From: Bretschneidera sinensis
Taxonomy: Eukaryota > Streptophyta > Magnoliopsida > Brassicales > Akaniaceae
Assembly (NCBI GenBank): GCA_023935145.1
Contig: CM043700.1
Span: forward strand, 30,130,001-30,194,000
Direction of reading: 5' to 3'
DNA: 64,000 nucleotides
This document shows positions 1 through 9,741 of the stretch, one piece after another (within the stretch, counting starts at the first letter, position 1; each line of letters opens with the position of its first letter). Under the pieces are notes generated by a model. That model was not told the origin of the DNA, ran no database searches, and saw only the letters and a list, made by a program, of their open reading frames with translations. The position numbers and the translations under genes are program-made.

Positions 1-1180
1 AGGAAGTTGACTCTGTGGTTCCTTCGAGGGAACAGATTGATAGTGTGGTAGGTACTAGTAGAGCTAGGAGAGAATCTGAGGTTAAGAAGGATGAATTGAG
101 AAAAGCTCTTGAGCATGCCCTAGAGAGGATGAATGCATCTGAAAAAAGAGCTGATAATTTACAGAAGAGATTAGAGGAGAGGAGTTGAATAAACCTGATG
201 TGGTGAGACAAGAGATTCATAAGGGAGAAGGTGTTTTGCACATGAGATGCAAGGTGGTTGTTTTATGAGATTTCTTAAGTTTAAACCCCAGTCTTTTAGA
301 GCTGTAAATCCTGTAGAAGTTGAACAGTGGATTAGATATGTCGAGAAATATTTTGGGGTCTTACTAGTGACAGAAAGACAGAAGGTTGCTTTTGCTTCAT
401 TTATGCTTGAGGGTGAGGCTTCTTAATGGTGGGAGGATATTTCGCCCAAGGTAAGGACACAGGTAGAACAACCTTTAATTTGAAATAAGTTTAGGGATGA
501 GTTCTTTGCGAAGTATTTGCCAGATACGTTTTGGGCACAACAAGAGAGAGATTTTATTTATCTAAGGCAAGGTAATTTATTGGTGGCTGAATATGATAGT
601 AGATTCATAGGCCTGTCAAGGTTTTTACCTGAATTAACGAATATAGAGGAGAGGAAATGTAAGAGATTTTTAGATGGATTACACTATGATATTCGGACTA
701 AACTCTCTTATATGGGCATTGGAAATTATGCTATACTGGTGGATAAAGCATTGTAACCCCAGAGGAGGCGTTCCTTGCCATAAGGAACTATAGTACAGAG
801 TCAGAGGCAAGCATAATCTGTTGCTTCTGTCGCTCAGAGTAATACCGATGGGACCCCTAGGTTCGGGAGACAGGCTATGGGAAGTGGGAGTTATAGTAAA
901 GGAGTAAGTATGCCACCAAGGGAACGTGGTAATCTGATGTATGATCGAAAGCTAAGGGTTTGCTTCAGATGTAATCAGATGGGGCATCTGTCTCGAAATT
1001 TCTCTACGCAGATCTGCTTTGTATGTGGTGAGGGATGACATATTGCTGCAGATTGTCCAATGGGGAAATCTACTGACTTAGGCATTGGAAGTGTTGGCAG
1101 AAGATTGGTGGAAAGAGGTGGTGGATCGGGAAGTATGTGGGGTAGAGGTTGAGGATCAGTAGCTGAGAGAGGATGTTCTA
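1..1180 (+). pseudogene. Ty3/gypsy gag remnant (sense strand)
   Basis: This is a decayed gag of a Ty3/gypsy element other than E1-E6. Around 79-188 a Lys/Glu/Leu-rich stretch looks like a coiled coil and ends in a stop. From about 267 the capsid domain is readable: FLKFKP, WIRYVEKYF, ASFMLEGEAS, then a TAA where Trp is expected (about 426). The longest open piece is 517-756, with RFLPELTN and KRFLDGLHYDIR. Two CCHC knuckles follow at about 961-1060. The first (CFRCNQMGH) has lost its last Cys, and the second (CFVCGEG) has an in-frame TGA. The gag type resembles Del/Tekay chromoviruses, but I cannot place it firmly. No LTR belonging to it is visible. It stops abruptly at about 1180-1195 against antisense element H. 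Confidence 0.75.
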
Positions 1181-1195
1181 TGCTACCTTAACACA

Positions 1196-1555
1196 CGTAA
1201 CTACTTTTCCTCTTCTTCGGGTTTGAGTGATGCAGCAACAATCACTGAAAATGTGACACTATCACCCAAGAATGCATTGCAAGGATGCTCAGGTAATTTC
1301 TTCAACTCTTGAGTTGTAGTTTGCTGCATCTTTTCTCTAGAAATTACATAATCAGGCCTTGCTACAATCGGATCTAGCCTTCCTACTTCATTGCTAAGTG
1401 ATGCATCCTGCTGCAAGGCTCCCAAGGCAAATACATAGTGGAGAAATTCTTCACTAACAAGAGATAAATAAAATTCACAAACAACAGAACTGGAAAAATT
1501 ATAAGCTTGAGATGAAGTGGTGATACAGCGTTCTAGGTGACCAACTAGTGCATCT
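1196..1555 (-). pseudogene. Element H, piece 1: protease-RT linker
   Basis: Antisense fragment of the old Athila-like element H, left of the E1 insertion. The open frame at 1201-1425 contains LKKLPEHPCNAFLG followed by a VIVAASLKPEEEEK stretch. This matches the region just before RT in E1, which reads [14 protein letters not shown] and [14 protein letters not shown]. The frame continues from piece 2 (11005-11791) once E1 and one copy of its TSD (CATCT, 1551-1555) are removed. H breaks off at about 1196, before the RT catalytic motifs, and directly abuts a sense-strand gag of another family. The rest of pol and the 3' LTR of H are therefore missing here. Confidence 0.75.
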
Positions 1556-2801
1556 TGTTGTGAGTTTTAATTTACTCGCAAGCGCACGAGTTGTTTGCAA
1601 TATAGCGTTGTGCAAGTGCGAGATCGAATCCACAGGGAATTGTGTTGTGAAATTATATTTTCAATCTAAACTAACTTTATCTTAACCTAGTTTCGAATTG
1701 TGAATGATATTGCAAAAAAAATATAAACTAAACTAAATTGATTTAAAATCTAATAATTAAAAACACTAAGGTTTCCGAATCCACCCCACCGAAGTTAAGC
1801 ATACATGTTCTAAAAATATAGCCTATCAAAACATTCAATGAATCCAACTATAAGACAAAAAACAAAGAATATCCCAACTAAACCAAAAGCACCCAATGTA
1901 TCCGCTTTTAACAAATCACAAAGGGAATCCAATTTAATCGAAAAGCATTCAATGTATCCATCAGATGAAACACAAAGAAAATCCAACAGAAAATTTAAAC
2001 TCAATCAATTATAAGATTAACTCAAATAATTGACAGAACATTTATACTAAAAATTGTCAGATTTGTACAAGCAAATCTGAACTACTACGCCAAACAACGG
2101 CGGGGCTTCATCTTCAACCTTAGCTGAAGAGTCTAGCCACTCATAACTATAAAACTATAATAACAAGTGCTAAACATTTAAACTAAAACAACTGAATATA
2201 AAGAAATAAATAAACAACTTTACATGGGAGAAATTCCACTTGCTGCCGGGCAGCGCTTCCCCTCGTGGTAGCAATGCCTTCGGGATCCACCAGAATGCTA
2301 GCGGACGTCCACTGGTAAACACCAAAGTGGCTTAGGAATTGTACACTGAATTATGAAGCCAGATGGTGCTTATATAGGGGAAGACCCGGAGTAATGTGGC
2401 TTGTAGAAACGATGTGGGATACAGGCCCGTGTGCGCTCGATCGCAGTGTGGTGCGATCGATCGCAGATACGATCGATCGCATGTCTTGTGCGCACGATCT
2501 CATGTGCGCTCGATCGCATGTCTGCTACGATCGATCGCAGATGCACTGAACTTCAAATATTTCGATGTGGGATGTTGACCATGCGCTCGTTCATAGGCAG
2601 GTGCGCTCGATCGCATATCTCGTTCGATCGATCGCAATGTCTCCAGAAGCTTCACATCTCCTGAAATGCTTCATTTTCTCCACAAACCTGTAAAAATACA
2701 CAAAACACAAGAAATACGTAAAATAAAGTGAAATACTACTAACTAAGAGCATAAAAAATATAAGTTAAGGGTCTAAAATATGCAATATTTAAGACTCATC
2801 A
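1556..2801 (-). repeat. E1 3' LTR
   Basis: 1246-bp LTR matching 9742-11004. The TATA box, read on the minus strand as CCTATATAAG, lies at about 2369-2380. Upstream of it in sense is the palindrome array at 2432-2636. Compared with the 5' LTR it lacks one 16-bp motif unit and one A in a poly-A run, which together account for the 17-bp length difference. Confidence 0.93.
2432..2636. repeat. Palindrome array in E1 3' LTR (8 motif copies)
   Basis: Copies of TGCGATCGATCGCA and variants start at 2432, 2452, 2468, 2489, 2505, 2526, 2602 and 2623. The first six alternate 16- and 21-bp spacing after an initial 20, which makes a 37-bp higher-order unit repeated twice. The exact 14-bp palindrome is at 2452-2465. 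The array is GC-rich and CpG-rich in an otherwise AT-rich LTR, and lies about 50-260 bp upstream of the TATA box. Confidence 0.93.
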
Positions 2802-2841
2802 AATACCCTCAAACTTATATTTTGCTAGTCCCTTAGCAAAA
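2802..2841 (-). other. E1 polypurine tract with adjacent stem-loop
   Basis: In sense orientation the PPT is AAGTTTGAGGGTATT, directly before the 3' LTR. Immediately upstream is a perfect inverted repeat, TTTTGCTA/TAGCAAAA (2820-2827 and 2834-2841), enclosing the loop AGGGAC in sense. The PPT primes plus-strand DNA synthesis. The stem-loop recurs at the same place in E2-E6. Confidence 0.8.
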
Positions 2842-4212
2842 CAAAATAAAAGACTCAATGAAAAACAAAGAACATAAAGATAAAGTCATCACTCATGGTA
2901 TCCAAAAATTTAAGGAGCACACATCACCATGATATTCATTCATAAGCAAGCTTAAAAAGGTAAACCCATCTTCGTAATGAATAGAAATGTTAAAATCTAA
3001 TTACTTACAAAAGGCAGGATAAGGCATCACAAGCTTGAATCAGTGTAAGGTGAATTAGCATATAAAAATGAAGCTTCCAAGTAACTCTAATGTGTAAGGT
3101 CTCCATGTCTCAAGATTCACCGAATTTCCCATAAAAAATGAACAAAAAGGCATAGTTTTTATTTTATTTTATTTTATTTTTTTTTAATAAGGCACGGCTA
3201 TATTTAATTCCCTTAAGCTTTCTAATTGACCCATGTAGCGAGTGTTGAGTCAATGACTCCCAAACCAGATGGTTTTAGGGCATTAGGTATACAGACACCC
3301 CTAAGGACTTACTAACTCGAGTCAAAAAGGCTACGAAAATAAACTGGTCTTAATACTACCAAGCAAAATTCCACCTTTTGACGTGAACACTCACTGCTTA
3401 CTGAGGCAAGAGGTCCAGTTACTCAGCAGAAAGTTTATTGATAATGAAATTTTTTTTTTCTTTATGCCCAAGTGTTCATCCAACAAGTCATCCAGTTTCA
3501 GTTAAGATAAGGAAAAATACACATTAAAATCACGTGTCATACCTCACATAATTTGTGCTAATGTGCTCGTGTTAGATTAGATCAAACATGTGAATTCTCA
3601 AAATGCCTAGAGTAAGTAACTAAATTTTAAAAATTTATCACCAGATCATGTGTTCAAAATGTTAAGCTCACCAATGACATCACATCATAGAAAATGTTTA
3701 GATCAACTAAAATTTCACGATAACATGAGCATGCATTTATCTCTATGACGAAAAGACAACAAATTAGGACAAAGTGTGTGATGTGTCTCCCATAACCCCA
3801 AACTTAAATTACACATTGACTCCAATGTGTGACTAATATGGAAAGAGCTGACCTAAGATATGGAGAACTATTTGGACTGGTATGGCTCGTAGCATACCCC
3901 CAAACTTGAACTGAAGTACGCTTTGTCCCTGAAAAATAAAAACTGGAAAACAAAAAAAAATACTGGAAACAAACATTAATCATAAAAATGCGAAATAATA
4001 AATAAACAAAAGAAAAGATAAGCTGTGGGGTGCCTCCCATGAGCGCTAAGTTTAACGTCTTCAGCCAGACTCTCCCTAGAATACTACACTCAATCTGAAT
4101 AACTAGGATCCTCCAACAGTATCGTCTCAATGGCCGGACTCCTCAACTCTAAGAATGGTTTTAGCCTCAGTCCATTTACCTTGAAAGTATTACCATTCTT
4201 AGGATCCTCAAT
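2842..4212 (-). other. E1 3' noncoding tail with conserved blocks
   Basis: Noncoding tail of about 1.4 kb between pol and the PPT; no ORF of interest. In sense order it holds: a block with GAAGACGTTAAACTTAGCGC and ATGGGAGGCACC (about 4023-4073); two PPT-like tracts, AAGTTTGGGGGT near 3898 and AAGTTTGGGGTT near 3794; a block with TTTCTGCTGAGTAACTGGAC and CCTCAGTAAGCAGTGAGTG (about 3376-3435); and a hairpin-forming stretch at 3283-3304 (outer arms TTAGG/CCTAA, inner arms TGT/ATA). E2, E3, E4 and E6 carry the same blocks in the same order. Confidence 0.75.
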
Positions 4213-4646
4213 CTAGATGGCCCCATAAGGAAAAACCGATCGAATAATGAATGGGCCTGACCATCGGGATTTGAGCTTGCCTGGAAAAAGATGCAGGCGC
4301 GAATTATAAAGAAGAACTCTCTGACCCGGCTCAAAAGCTCGTCTCAAAATATTTTGGTCATGAGTCTTCTTCATTTGTGCTTTGTATGATCGGGCACACT
4401 CATATGCATAATTCCGCAGCTCCTCCAATTCATTGAGTTGGAGCTTCCGTTGTGAGCTAGCCTTGGAAAAATTGAAATTTAGTTGCTTGACAGCCCAATA
4501 CGCACGATGCTCTAATTCAACCGGAAGGTGACATGCCTTTCCGTATACAATGCGATAGGGAGACATGCCAATTGGCATCTTGAAGGCTGTCCGATATGCC
4601 TACAGTGCATCCGTCAATCGCAGAGACCAATCCTTTCTATTAGGGT
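4213..4646 (-). pseudogene. E1 integrase C-terminal part (frameshifted from pol)
   Basis: Continuation of pol after a 1-nt loss near 4663-4668. It reads the integrase core end and C-terminus: [53 protein letters not shown], and [10 protein letters not shown], the GPY/F-type module of Ty3/gypsy integrases. There is a TAG where the family has Trp before AYRTAF (about 4601) and another TAG at about 4213-4215, after which homologous sequence (IEDPKNGNTFKVNG) continues. The open part is 121 residues (4213-4578). These lesions separate the last part of integrase from the main pol frame. Confidence 0.85.
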
Positions 4647-7475
4647 TCACAGTCTTTTCCAAATTTGTTTGATCTCGCGATTTGAAATTTCCACTTGACC
4701 ACTCTTCTGTGGGTGATATAGGGTGGCAACTTTGTGCGTGATACAATATTTCTTCATCAACTGCTCAAAGATCTTGTTGCAAAAGTGCTTACCTCCATCA
4801 CTTATGATTGCTCGAGGCGTACCAAAACGAGCAAAAATAGTGTCTTTCAAGAACTGGACCACAACTCTGTGGTCATTGGTCTTGCACGCAACGGCCTCCA
4901 CCCACTTGGACAGATAGTCCACAACAACTAGAATGTATAAGTAGCCAAAGGAGTTTAGGAATGGTCCCATGAAATCAATGCCCCACACATCAAAAATCTC
5001 AACAATCAGAATAGGGTTGAGGGGCATCATATTTCTCCTAGAAAGACTCCCTAGCTTTTGGCAACACTCACAAGATATACAGTAGGTGTGAGAGTTCCGG
5101 CACAGGGTAGGCCAATAAAATCCACACTGCAAAATCTTTGCAGCGGTCTTTTTAGCACTAAAATGGCCTCCACATGCATGATCATGACAAAAGGCGATGA
5201 CATTAGATTGGTCATGCTCAGGAATACACCGTCTAATGATCTGATAAGGACAATACTTGAACAGGTAAGGATCATCCCAGAAAAAGTGTTTTACCATGGC
5301 CAAAAATTTTGATTTATTTTGCCTCCCCCAATGCAAGGGCATGTGTCCAGTGACAAGATAGTTCACTATGTCAGCAAACCATGGTGCGGGACTGTGAACA
5401 ATGTGCATCAATTGCTCATCAGGAAAGGTCTCAAAAATGGGAATGGCAGCCTCACTGAATTCCACAATTAATCTAGACAAATGGTCCGCCACCACATTTT
5501 CCGAACCTTTCTTATCCCGAATCTCAATGTCGAACTCTTGAAGTAGCAAGATCCATCGGATAAGACGAGATTTAGCATCTTTTTTAGAGAAAAGATACTT
5601 CAATGCAGCATGGTCCGAGTAGATAATGACTTTAGATTCTAACAAGTAGGATCTGAACTTGTCTAATGCAAAAACGATTGCAAGCAACTCCTTCTCAGTG
5701 GTAGAATAATTGAGTTGTGCGTCGTTTAGAGTTCGACTTGCATAATAGATAGCATGGGGAAGTTTATCAACACGTTGCCTCAAAACAGTTCCAACAGCAT
5801 AGTCTGATGCGTCACACATAATCTCAAAAGGCACATCCCAGTTAGGTGGCTGAATAATGGGTGTGGACGTCAGAATTTTCTTCAGATCCCCAAATGCTTT
5901 CTTACAATCCTCATCAAATAGAAATGGGGCATCTTTTTGCAACAACTTGCACAAGGGCCTGGCGATCTTGCTGAAATTCTGGATAAATCGCCTATAGAAA
6001 CCTGCTTGGCCCAGAAAAGATCGAACCTCTTTCACCGTACGTGGGGATGGAAGGCTGAAAATCAAATCCACCTTCGCTTTGTCGGCCTCAATCCCTCGAT
6101 GAGATACGATATGCCCCAGTACAATTCCTTGCTTAACCATAAAATGGCACTTCTCCCAATTAAGCACCAGGTTCTTCTCCTTGCATCGTACCAAAACCAA
6201 AGAGAGACGGTGCAGGCACTCCTCAAATGTTGAACCGAAGATGGAGAAGTCGTCCATGAAAATCTCCAAGAACCGCTCTACCATGTCAGAGAATATACTG
6301 ACCATGCACCGCTGAAAAGTGGCGGGTGCATTGCATAACCCAAAGGGCATGCGACGGTAGGCGAAGGTCCCAAAAGGACAGGTAAATGTCGTCTTCTCCT
6401 GATCTTCGGGGTCCACGGGGACCTGGTTATATCCAGAATAACCATCCAAAAAGTAATAATACTCGTGCCCAGCCAAACGCTCCACCATCTGATCAATAAA
6501 TGGAGGTGGAAAGTGATCCTTCCTTGTGGCAATGTTCAGCTTACGGTAGTCTATACACATTCTCCACCCAGACTGCACACGAGTTGGCACCAACTCGTCG
6601 TCCTTATTCTTTACTACCGTTAACCCAGCTCGCTTGGGCACGATATGAATGGGGCTCACCCACTTGCTATCAGAGATGGGATAAATGATCCCTGCATCTA
6701 ACAGCTTAATAACCTCTGCTCTCACAACCTCTTGTATAGCAGGGTTGAGCCTTCTTTGCGGCTCCCTCGATGGCTTAGCATCTTCCTCCAAGTGTATCCT
6801 GTGCATCACCACCGAGGGGCTGATTCCCTTAATATCCTCAATGGTCCAGCCGATAGCTTCCTTGTGCTCTCTTAAAATATCTAATAATTTCTCCTCTTGA
6901 GCTTCTCCCAAATTTGAAGCTATTATCACAGGCAAACAGTGTGCTGGACCCAGGAACTTATACTTAAGATTATCCGGTAAAGGCTTAAGTTCCTTCTTTT
7001 GAGGTTCTGGTGACACCTTCTCCTCCTCCTCTTTGCTTTCTTGAGGATCAGACTCTAAAATGGCATTTACTTCCTCGAGTAACTTATCTAAACCCAAGTC
7101 CTCTCCAAAGTGAGCAAAGCATGCCTCCATGGGATCCTCAATGCTTGATTCATCCACAGTATCCTCAAGAATCTCCTCTATCAAGCATACATCTCTCATT
7201 TCATCATATTCCAATGGTTGCCTAGTGATATCAAAAATGTTCAACTCCACTGTCATATTTCCGAAGGAGATCTTCATTACCCCTGTCCTACAATTGATTA
7301 GGGCGTTAGCCGTGGCTAAGAATGGTCGCCCTAGAATCACCGGTATTTGAATCCCTACATTCTGAACCGACTCTGTGTCAAGCACAATAAAATCCACGGG
7401 GAAATAGAACTTATCCACTTTTATCAAAACGTCCTCAACTATCCCCCGTGGTCTTTTCACTGACCTGTCAGCCAA
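4647..7475 (-). CDS. pol: E1 pol: protease C-terminus, RT, RNase H, integrase
   Basis: Open frame of 942 codons encoding the replication enzymes. In order: protease end with ILGRPF (about residue 50), an acidic linker, RT with [31 protein letters not shown] and the FMDD catalytic box (about 404), RNase H with [10 protein letters not shown] (about 555) and [10 protein letters not shown], then integrase with a His/Cys zinc region (HDHACGGHF to CISCECC, about 760-805). The integrase core shows Asp in GIDFMGPF (about 832), Asp in [10 protein letters not shown] (about 892) and Glu in [11 protein letters not shown] (about 930). All key catalytic residues are visible. The frame opens just after a TAA within protease; TTG at 7475 is only the first codon after that stop, not a proven start. 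It ends at TGA after a 1-nt frameshift. Confidence 0.93.
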   Translation of the reverse strand: MADRSVKRPRGIVEDVLIKVDKFYFPVDFIVLDTESVQNVGIQIPVILGRPFLATANALINCRTGVMKISFGNMTVELNIFDITRQPLEYDEMRDVCLIEEILEDTVDESSIEDPMEACFAHFGEDLGLDKLLEEVNAILESDPQESKEEEEKVSPEPQKKELKPLPDNLKYKFLGPAHCLPVIIASNLGEAQEEKLLDILREHKEAIGWTIEDIKGISPSVVMHRIHLEEDAKPSREPQRRLNPAIQEVVRAEVIKLLDAGIIYPISDSKWVSPIHIVPKRAGLTVVKNKDDELVPTRVQSGWRMCIDYRKLNIATRKDHFPPPFIDQMVERLAGHEYYYFLDGYSGYNQVPVDPEDQEKTTFTCPFGTFAYRRMPFGLCNAPATFQRCMVSIFSDMVERFLEIFMDDFSIFGSTFEECLHRLSLVLVRCKEKNLVLNWEKCHFMVKQGIVLGHIVSHRGIEADKAKVDLIFSLPSPRTVKEVRSFLGQAGFYRRFIQNFSKIARPLCKLLQKDAPFLFDEDCKKAFGDLKKILTSTPIIQPPNWDVPFEIMCDASDYAVGTVLRQRVDKLPHAIYYASRTLNDAQLNYSTTEKELLAIVFALDKFRSYLLESKVIIYSDHAALKYLFSKKDAKSRLIRWILLLQEFDIEIRDKKGSENVVADHLSRLIVEFSEAAIPIFETFPDEQLMHIVHSPAPWFADIVNYLVTGHMPLHWGRQNKSKFLAMVKHFFWDDPYLFKYCPYQIIRRCIPEHDQSNVIAFCHDHACGGHFSAKKTAAKILQCGFYWPTLCRNSHTYCISCECCQKLGSLSRRNMMPLNPILIVEIFDVWGIDFMGPFLNSFGYLYILVVVDYLSKWVEAVACKTNDHRVVVQFLKDTIFARFGTPRAIISDGGKHFCNKIFEQLMKKYCITHKVATLYHPQKSGQVEISNREIKQIWKRL

Positions 7476-8783
7476 TTAAAGTGTCGTGGATGTGGGCTTC
7501 AATTCTCCTAACCCCAACTGCACATAGACTGAATAGGGTAGAAGATTCACACTCGCCCCTAGATCCAAAAGGACCCTCTCAATATGGCTGACTCCTATCG
7601 TGCAAGAGATGGTAGGACACCCCAGGTCCTTATACTTGATGGGTAGCTTGCACTGAAGGATTGAACTGACTTGCTCGATAAAAAATGCCTTCTTTGGGAC
7701 ATTTGTCCTCCTCTTGATAGTGACCAAGTCCTTTAAAAACTTGGCATATGATGGCACTTGATGGATGGCATCCAAAAATGGGATATTGATTTGGACTTGC
7801 TTGAATACCTCCAGAATTTCCTCATACTTCCCTCCTTTCTTGGGCGCCTGTAATCTCTCGGGGTAGGGCGCTCTAGGTACAAACGACCTAGGAGGGTCTT
7901 TCTCAGTAGGTGTGGCTGTAGATGGCTTAGCATCCCTCTTCTCTATGTTGCCACTCCCTGGCCCTTGCTGCATAGCAGGGCTCTCTTCCACTTGATTGTC
8001 CACTTGTCTCCCAGACCTCAGTGTGACAATCACCTGTACTTGTTCCTCCCCGTGCGTAGGAGTTGATGAACTCTCAACCATAAATTGTCCTTTTGGGTTT
8101 TGCACGGGCTGACTGGGGAACTTTCCTTTCTCTCTCTCACCCAAGTGACTTGCAATTTGCCTTATTTGACTCTCCAGCTTGGCAATTGCTTGGGTGTTTA
8201 CCATTGTTGCACTCCTCACATCGCTCATATTTTGGCTAGTCGCTTTCATGAATTCCTTAAGGGTATCCTCAAGCGACTGTGAAACTGGCGCTGGTGTTTG
8301 GGTGGGTGCGTGGTAAGCAGGTGAAGGTGCTGGATGGGCAAAACGACCATGATTAGGAATTTGTGGGGCAAATCCGGGAGGATATTGATTTTGAGCATGA
8401 TGAGAGGCTCCTCCCTGATTCATTGGTTGGTTCTGCCTCCATGAAAAATATGGGTGGTTCCGCCACCCTGGATTGTACGTCTCGGAGTACGATCCATTTG
8501 ACTGCCTTCGAAAATCATTAAAAGCATTTACTTGTTCCATAGGATACTTGACACAAGCCGGCATTGATGGGCAATTCTGTGCTAGATGCATGGGACTAGC
8601 ACAGATGGAACAACTTTCAACATTGAATGTGTTGGCAGCATTAATGGATTGGCTCACAGTGAGAGCGTCAATCTTCTTGGTGAGGGCATCTAATTTTATC
8701 CTTAAATCAGTATCCTCCCTGACCTCATAGATGTCTCCCCTCTTAGGAGCACGAATGGACTTATCTCGACAGCTTGAAAAATC
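7476..8783 (-). pseudogene. gag-pro: E1 gag C-terminus and protease N-terminus
   Basis: Open frame in the same phase as the upstream gag and downstream pol. It shows a CCHC knuckle (CSICASPMHLAQNC), the Athila-type gag signature YNPGWRNHPYFSW, a Pro/Gln-rich segment, VTLRSGRQV, and a protease with LDLGASVNLLPYSVY, where DLG replaces the usual DTG/DSG. The frame is bounded by TGA at 8784-8786 (Trp expected, SQQ-WDFSS) and by TAA at 7476-7478. E6 has Gln at the TAA position (TLQLADRS). Both stops are single transitions. Suppression of TAA by readthrough is possible, but siblings show a sense codon there, so decay is likelier. Confidence 0.88.
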
Positions 8784-9575
8784 TCACTGCTGTGAGTTGT
8801 CGGACAACTTGTCCAACGCCATGTATGCCTCGTCTCCTGTCAGACTCAAGAATGCCCCCCCATTCATAGACTCGATCATGCTACGGTTGGGTTGAGTTAA
8901 CCCTTGGTAGAAGAATTGAACGAGTCTCCACTTCTCATATCCATGTGGAGGGCATCTGATCAGTAACTCTTTAAAGCACTCCCAGCTTTCAGAGAACTTC
9001 TCATCCTCGTCCTGAGTGAAAGAGCTAATCTCCTTACGGCACTCATTCACTCTAGACATTGGGAAAAACTTATGGTAAAATTTGCTAAGCAGGTTTTCCC
9101 AAGATGTAATAGACCCGGACGTGTTGGAGTCCAACCACGCCCTAGCTCTATCGTGAAGGGAGAAAGGGAAGAGTCGAAGATGGACTGACTCCTCAGAGAA
9201 GTTCTGGAATTTGAATGTAGCACAAATGTCTTTGAACTTCTTCACATGACTATAGGGATTTTCAAGATCTAAGCCATAGAATGAGGGTAGGAGTTGGATA
9301 ACATGTGGCTTCAAATCAAAGTGTGTGGCATTGGTTGGTGGCAACACTATGCAGGAAGATGAGTTAGTCGCAACGGGTGCGAACAAATCCCTAAGGGATG
9401 TAGTGGAGTCCACGTTCCAAGCTCTAGGTTGCTCTACATGTTCAGGATGATTAAAATTTTCTCCCATCTCAGCAGTCTCTCTCTCAACTAGTGCTCTTTT
9501 CTGCCTCCTAAGAGTTCTTTCTAAGTCGGGATCTAAATGTGTCAAATTTAAGTTCAAGGATCTCCGACCAAGCAT
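8784..9575 (-). CDS. gag: E1 gag N-terminal capsid domain
   Basis: 263-residue open frame with the retrotransposon gag (capsid) domain: HVIQLLPSFYGLDLENPYSH (about residue 90), VHLRLFPFSLHDRARAWL (about 140), NLLSKFYHKFFP, CFKELLIRCPPHGYEKW, VQFFYQGL and GDEAYMALDKLSDNSQQ. Capsid assembles the particle in which genomic RNA is reverse transcribed. It begins 166 bases inside the 5' LTR. The first ATG in frame is 9575, but a later Met (about residue 37) is possible. It ends at a premature TGA, from TGG, separating it from the knuckle-bearing half. Confidence 0.9.
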   Translation of the reverse strand: MLGRRSLNLNLTHLDPDLERTLRRQKRALVERETAEMGENFNHPEHVEQPRAWNVDSTTSLRDLFAPVATNSSSCIVLPPTNATHFDLKPHVIQLLPSFYGLDLENPYSHVKKFKDICATFKFQNFSEESVHLRLFPFSLHDRARAWLDSNTSGSITSWENLLSKFYHKFFPMSRVNECRKEISSFTQDEDEKFSESWECFKELLIRCPPHGYEKWRLVQFFYQGLTQPNRSMIESMNGGAFLSLTGDEAYMALDKLSDNSQQ

Positions 9576-9717
9576 ACACCAACAGAAAAATAATGAGATA
9601 CTAATCAGCAGAAGTAACAGAATAAAGCAAACTCAAATTTTTATTTTTATTTTTTTGTAACTAACTAGTAGAAAAATAAAATCAATTCAGACCAAAAATT
9701 TTCACAAACGAAACAAT

Positions 9718-9735
9718 TCCCCGGCAACGGCGCCA
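9718..9735 (-). other. E1 primer-binding site, tRNA-Asp type
   Basis: Minus-strand TGGCGCCGTTGCCGGGGA, 18/18 complementary to the 3' end of plant tRNA-Asp including the CCA. It lies 6 bases inside the 5' LTR end. This PBS is typical of Athila-lineage elements. Confidence 0.92.
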
Positions 9736-9741
9736 AAAACT

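Noticed and set aside
1810..2004. 64-residue hydrophobic ORF, identical at 9997-10191
   Set aside because: It is a duplicate only because both copies are E1 LTR sequence. It is antisense-side AT-rich DNA with no support as a gene.
2432..2636. CRISPR-like array, because short palindromic repeats are regularly spaced
   Set aside because: Spacers are only 2-7 bp and not unique, the array lies in LTRs of a plant genome, and no cas genes are present.
2396..2664. ORFs through the palindrome arrays (also 10583-10765, 28107-28431, 43461-44237, 62612-62800)
   Set aside because: They are rich in Arg, Ser, Cys and Ala because CGATCG repeats lack stops. They are not conserved in frame between sister LTRs.
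4723..7350. Many plus-strand ORFs opposite E1 pol
   Set aside because: They are shadows of the 942-codon minus-strand pol frame and carry no motifs of their own.
9718..9735. tRNA-Asp gene fragment
   Set aside because: The 18-base match is the reverse complement of a tRNA 3' end placed next to an LTR, so it is a primer-binding site.
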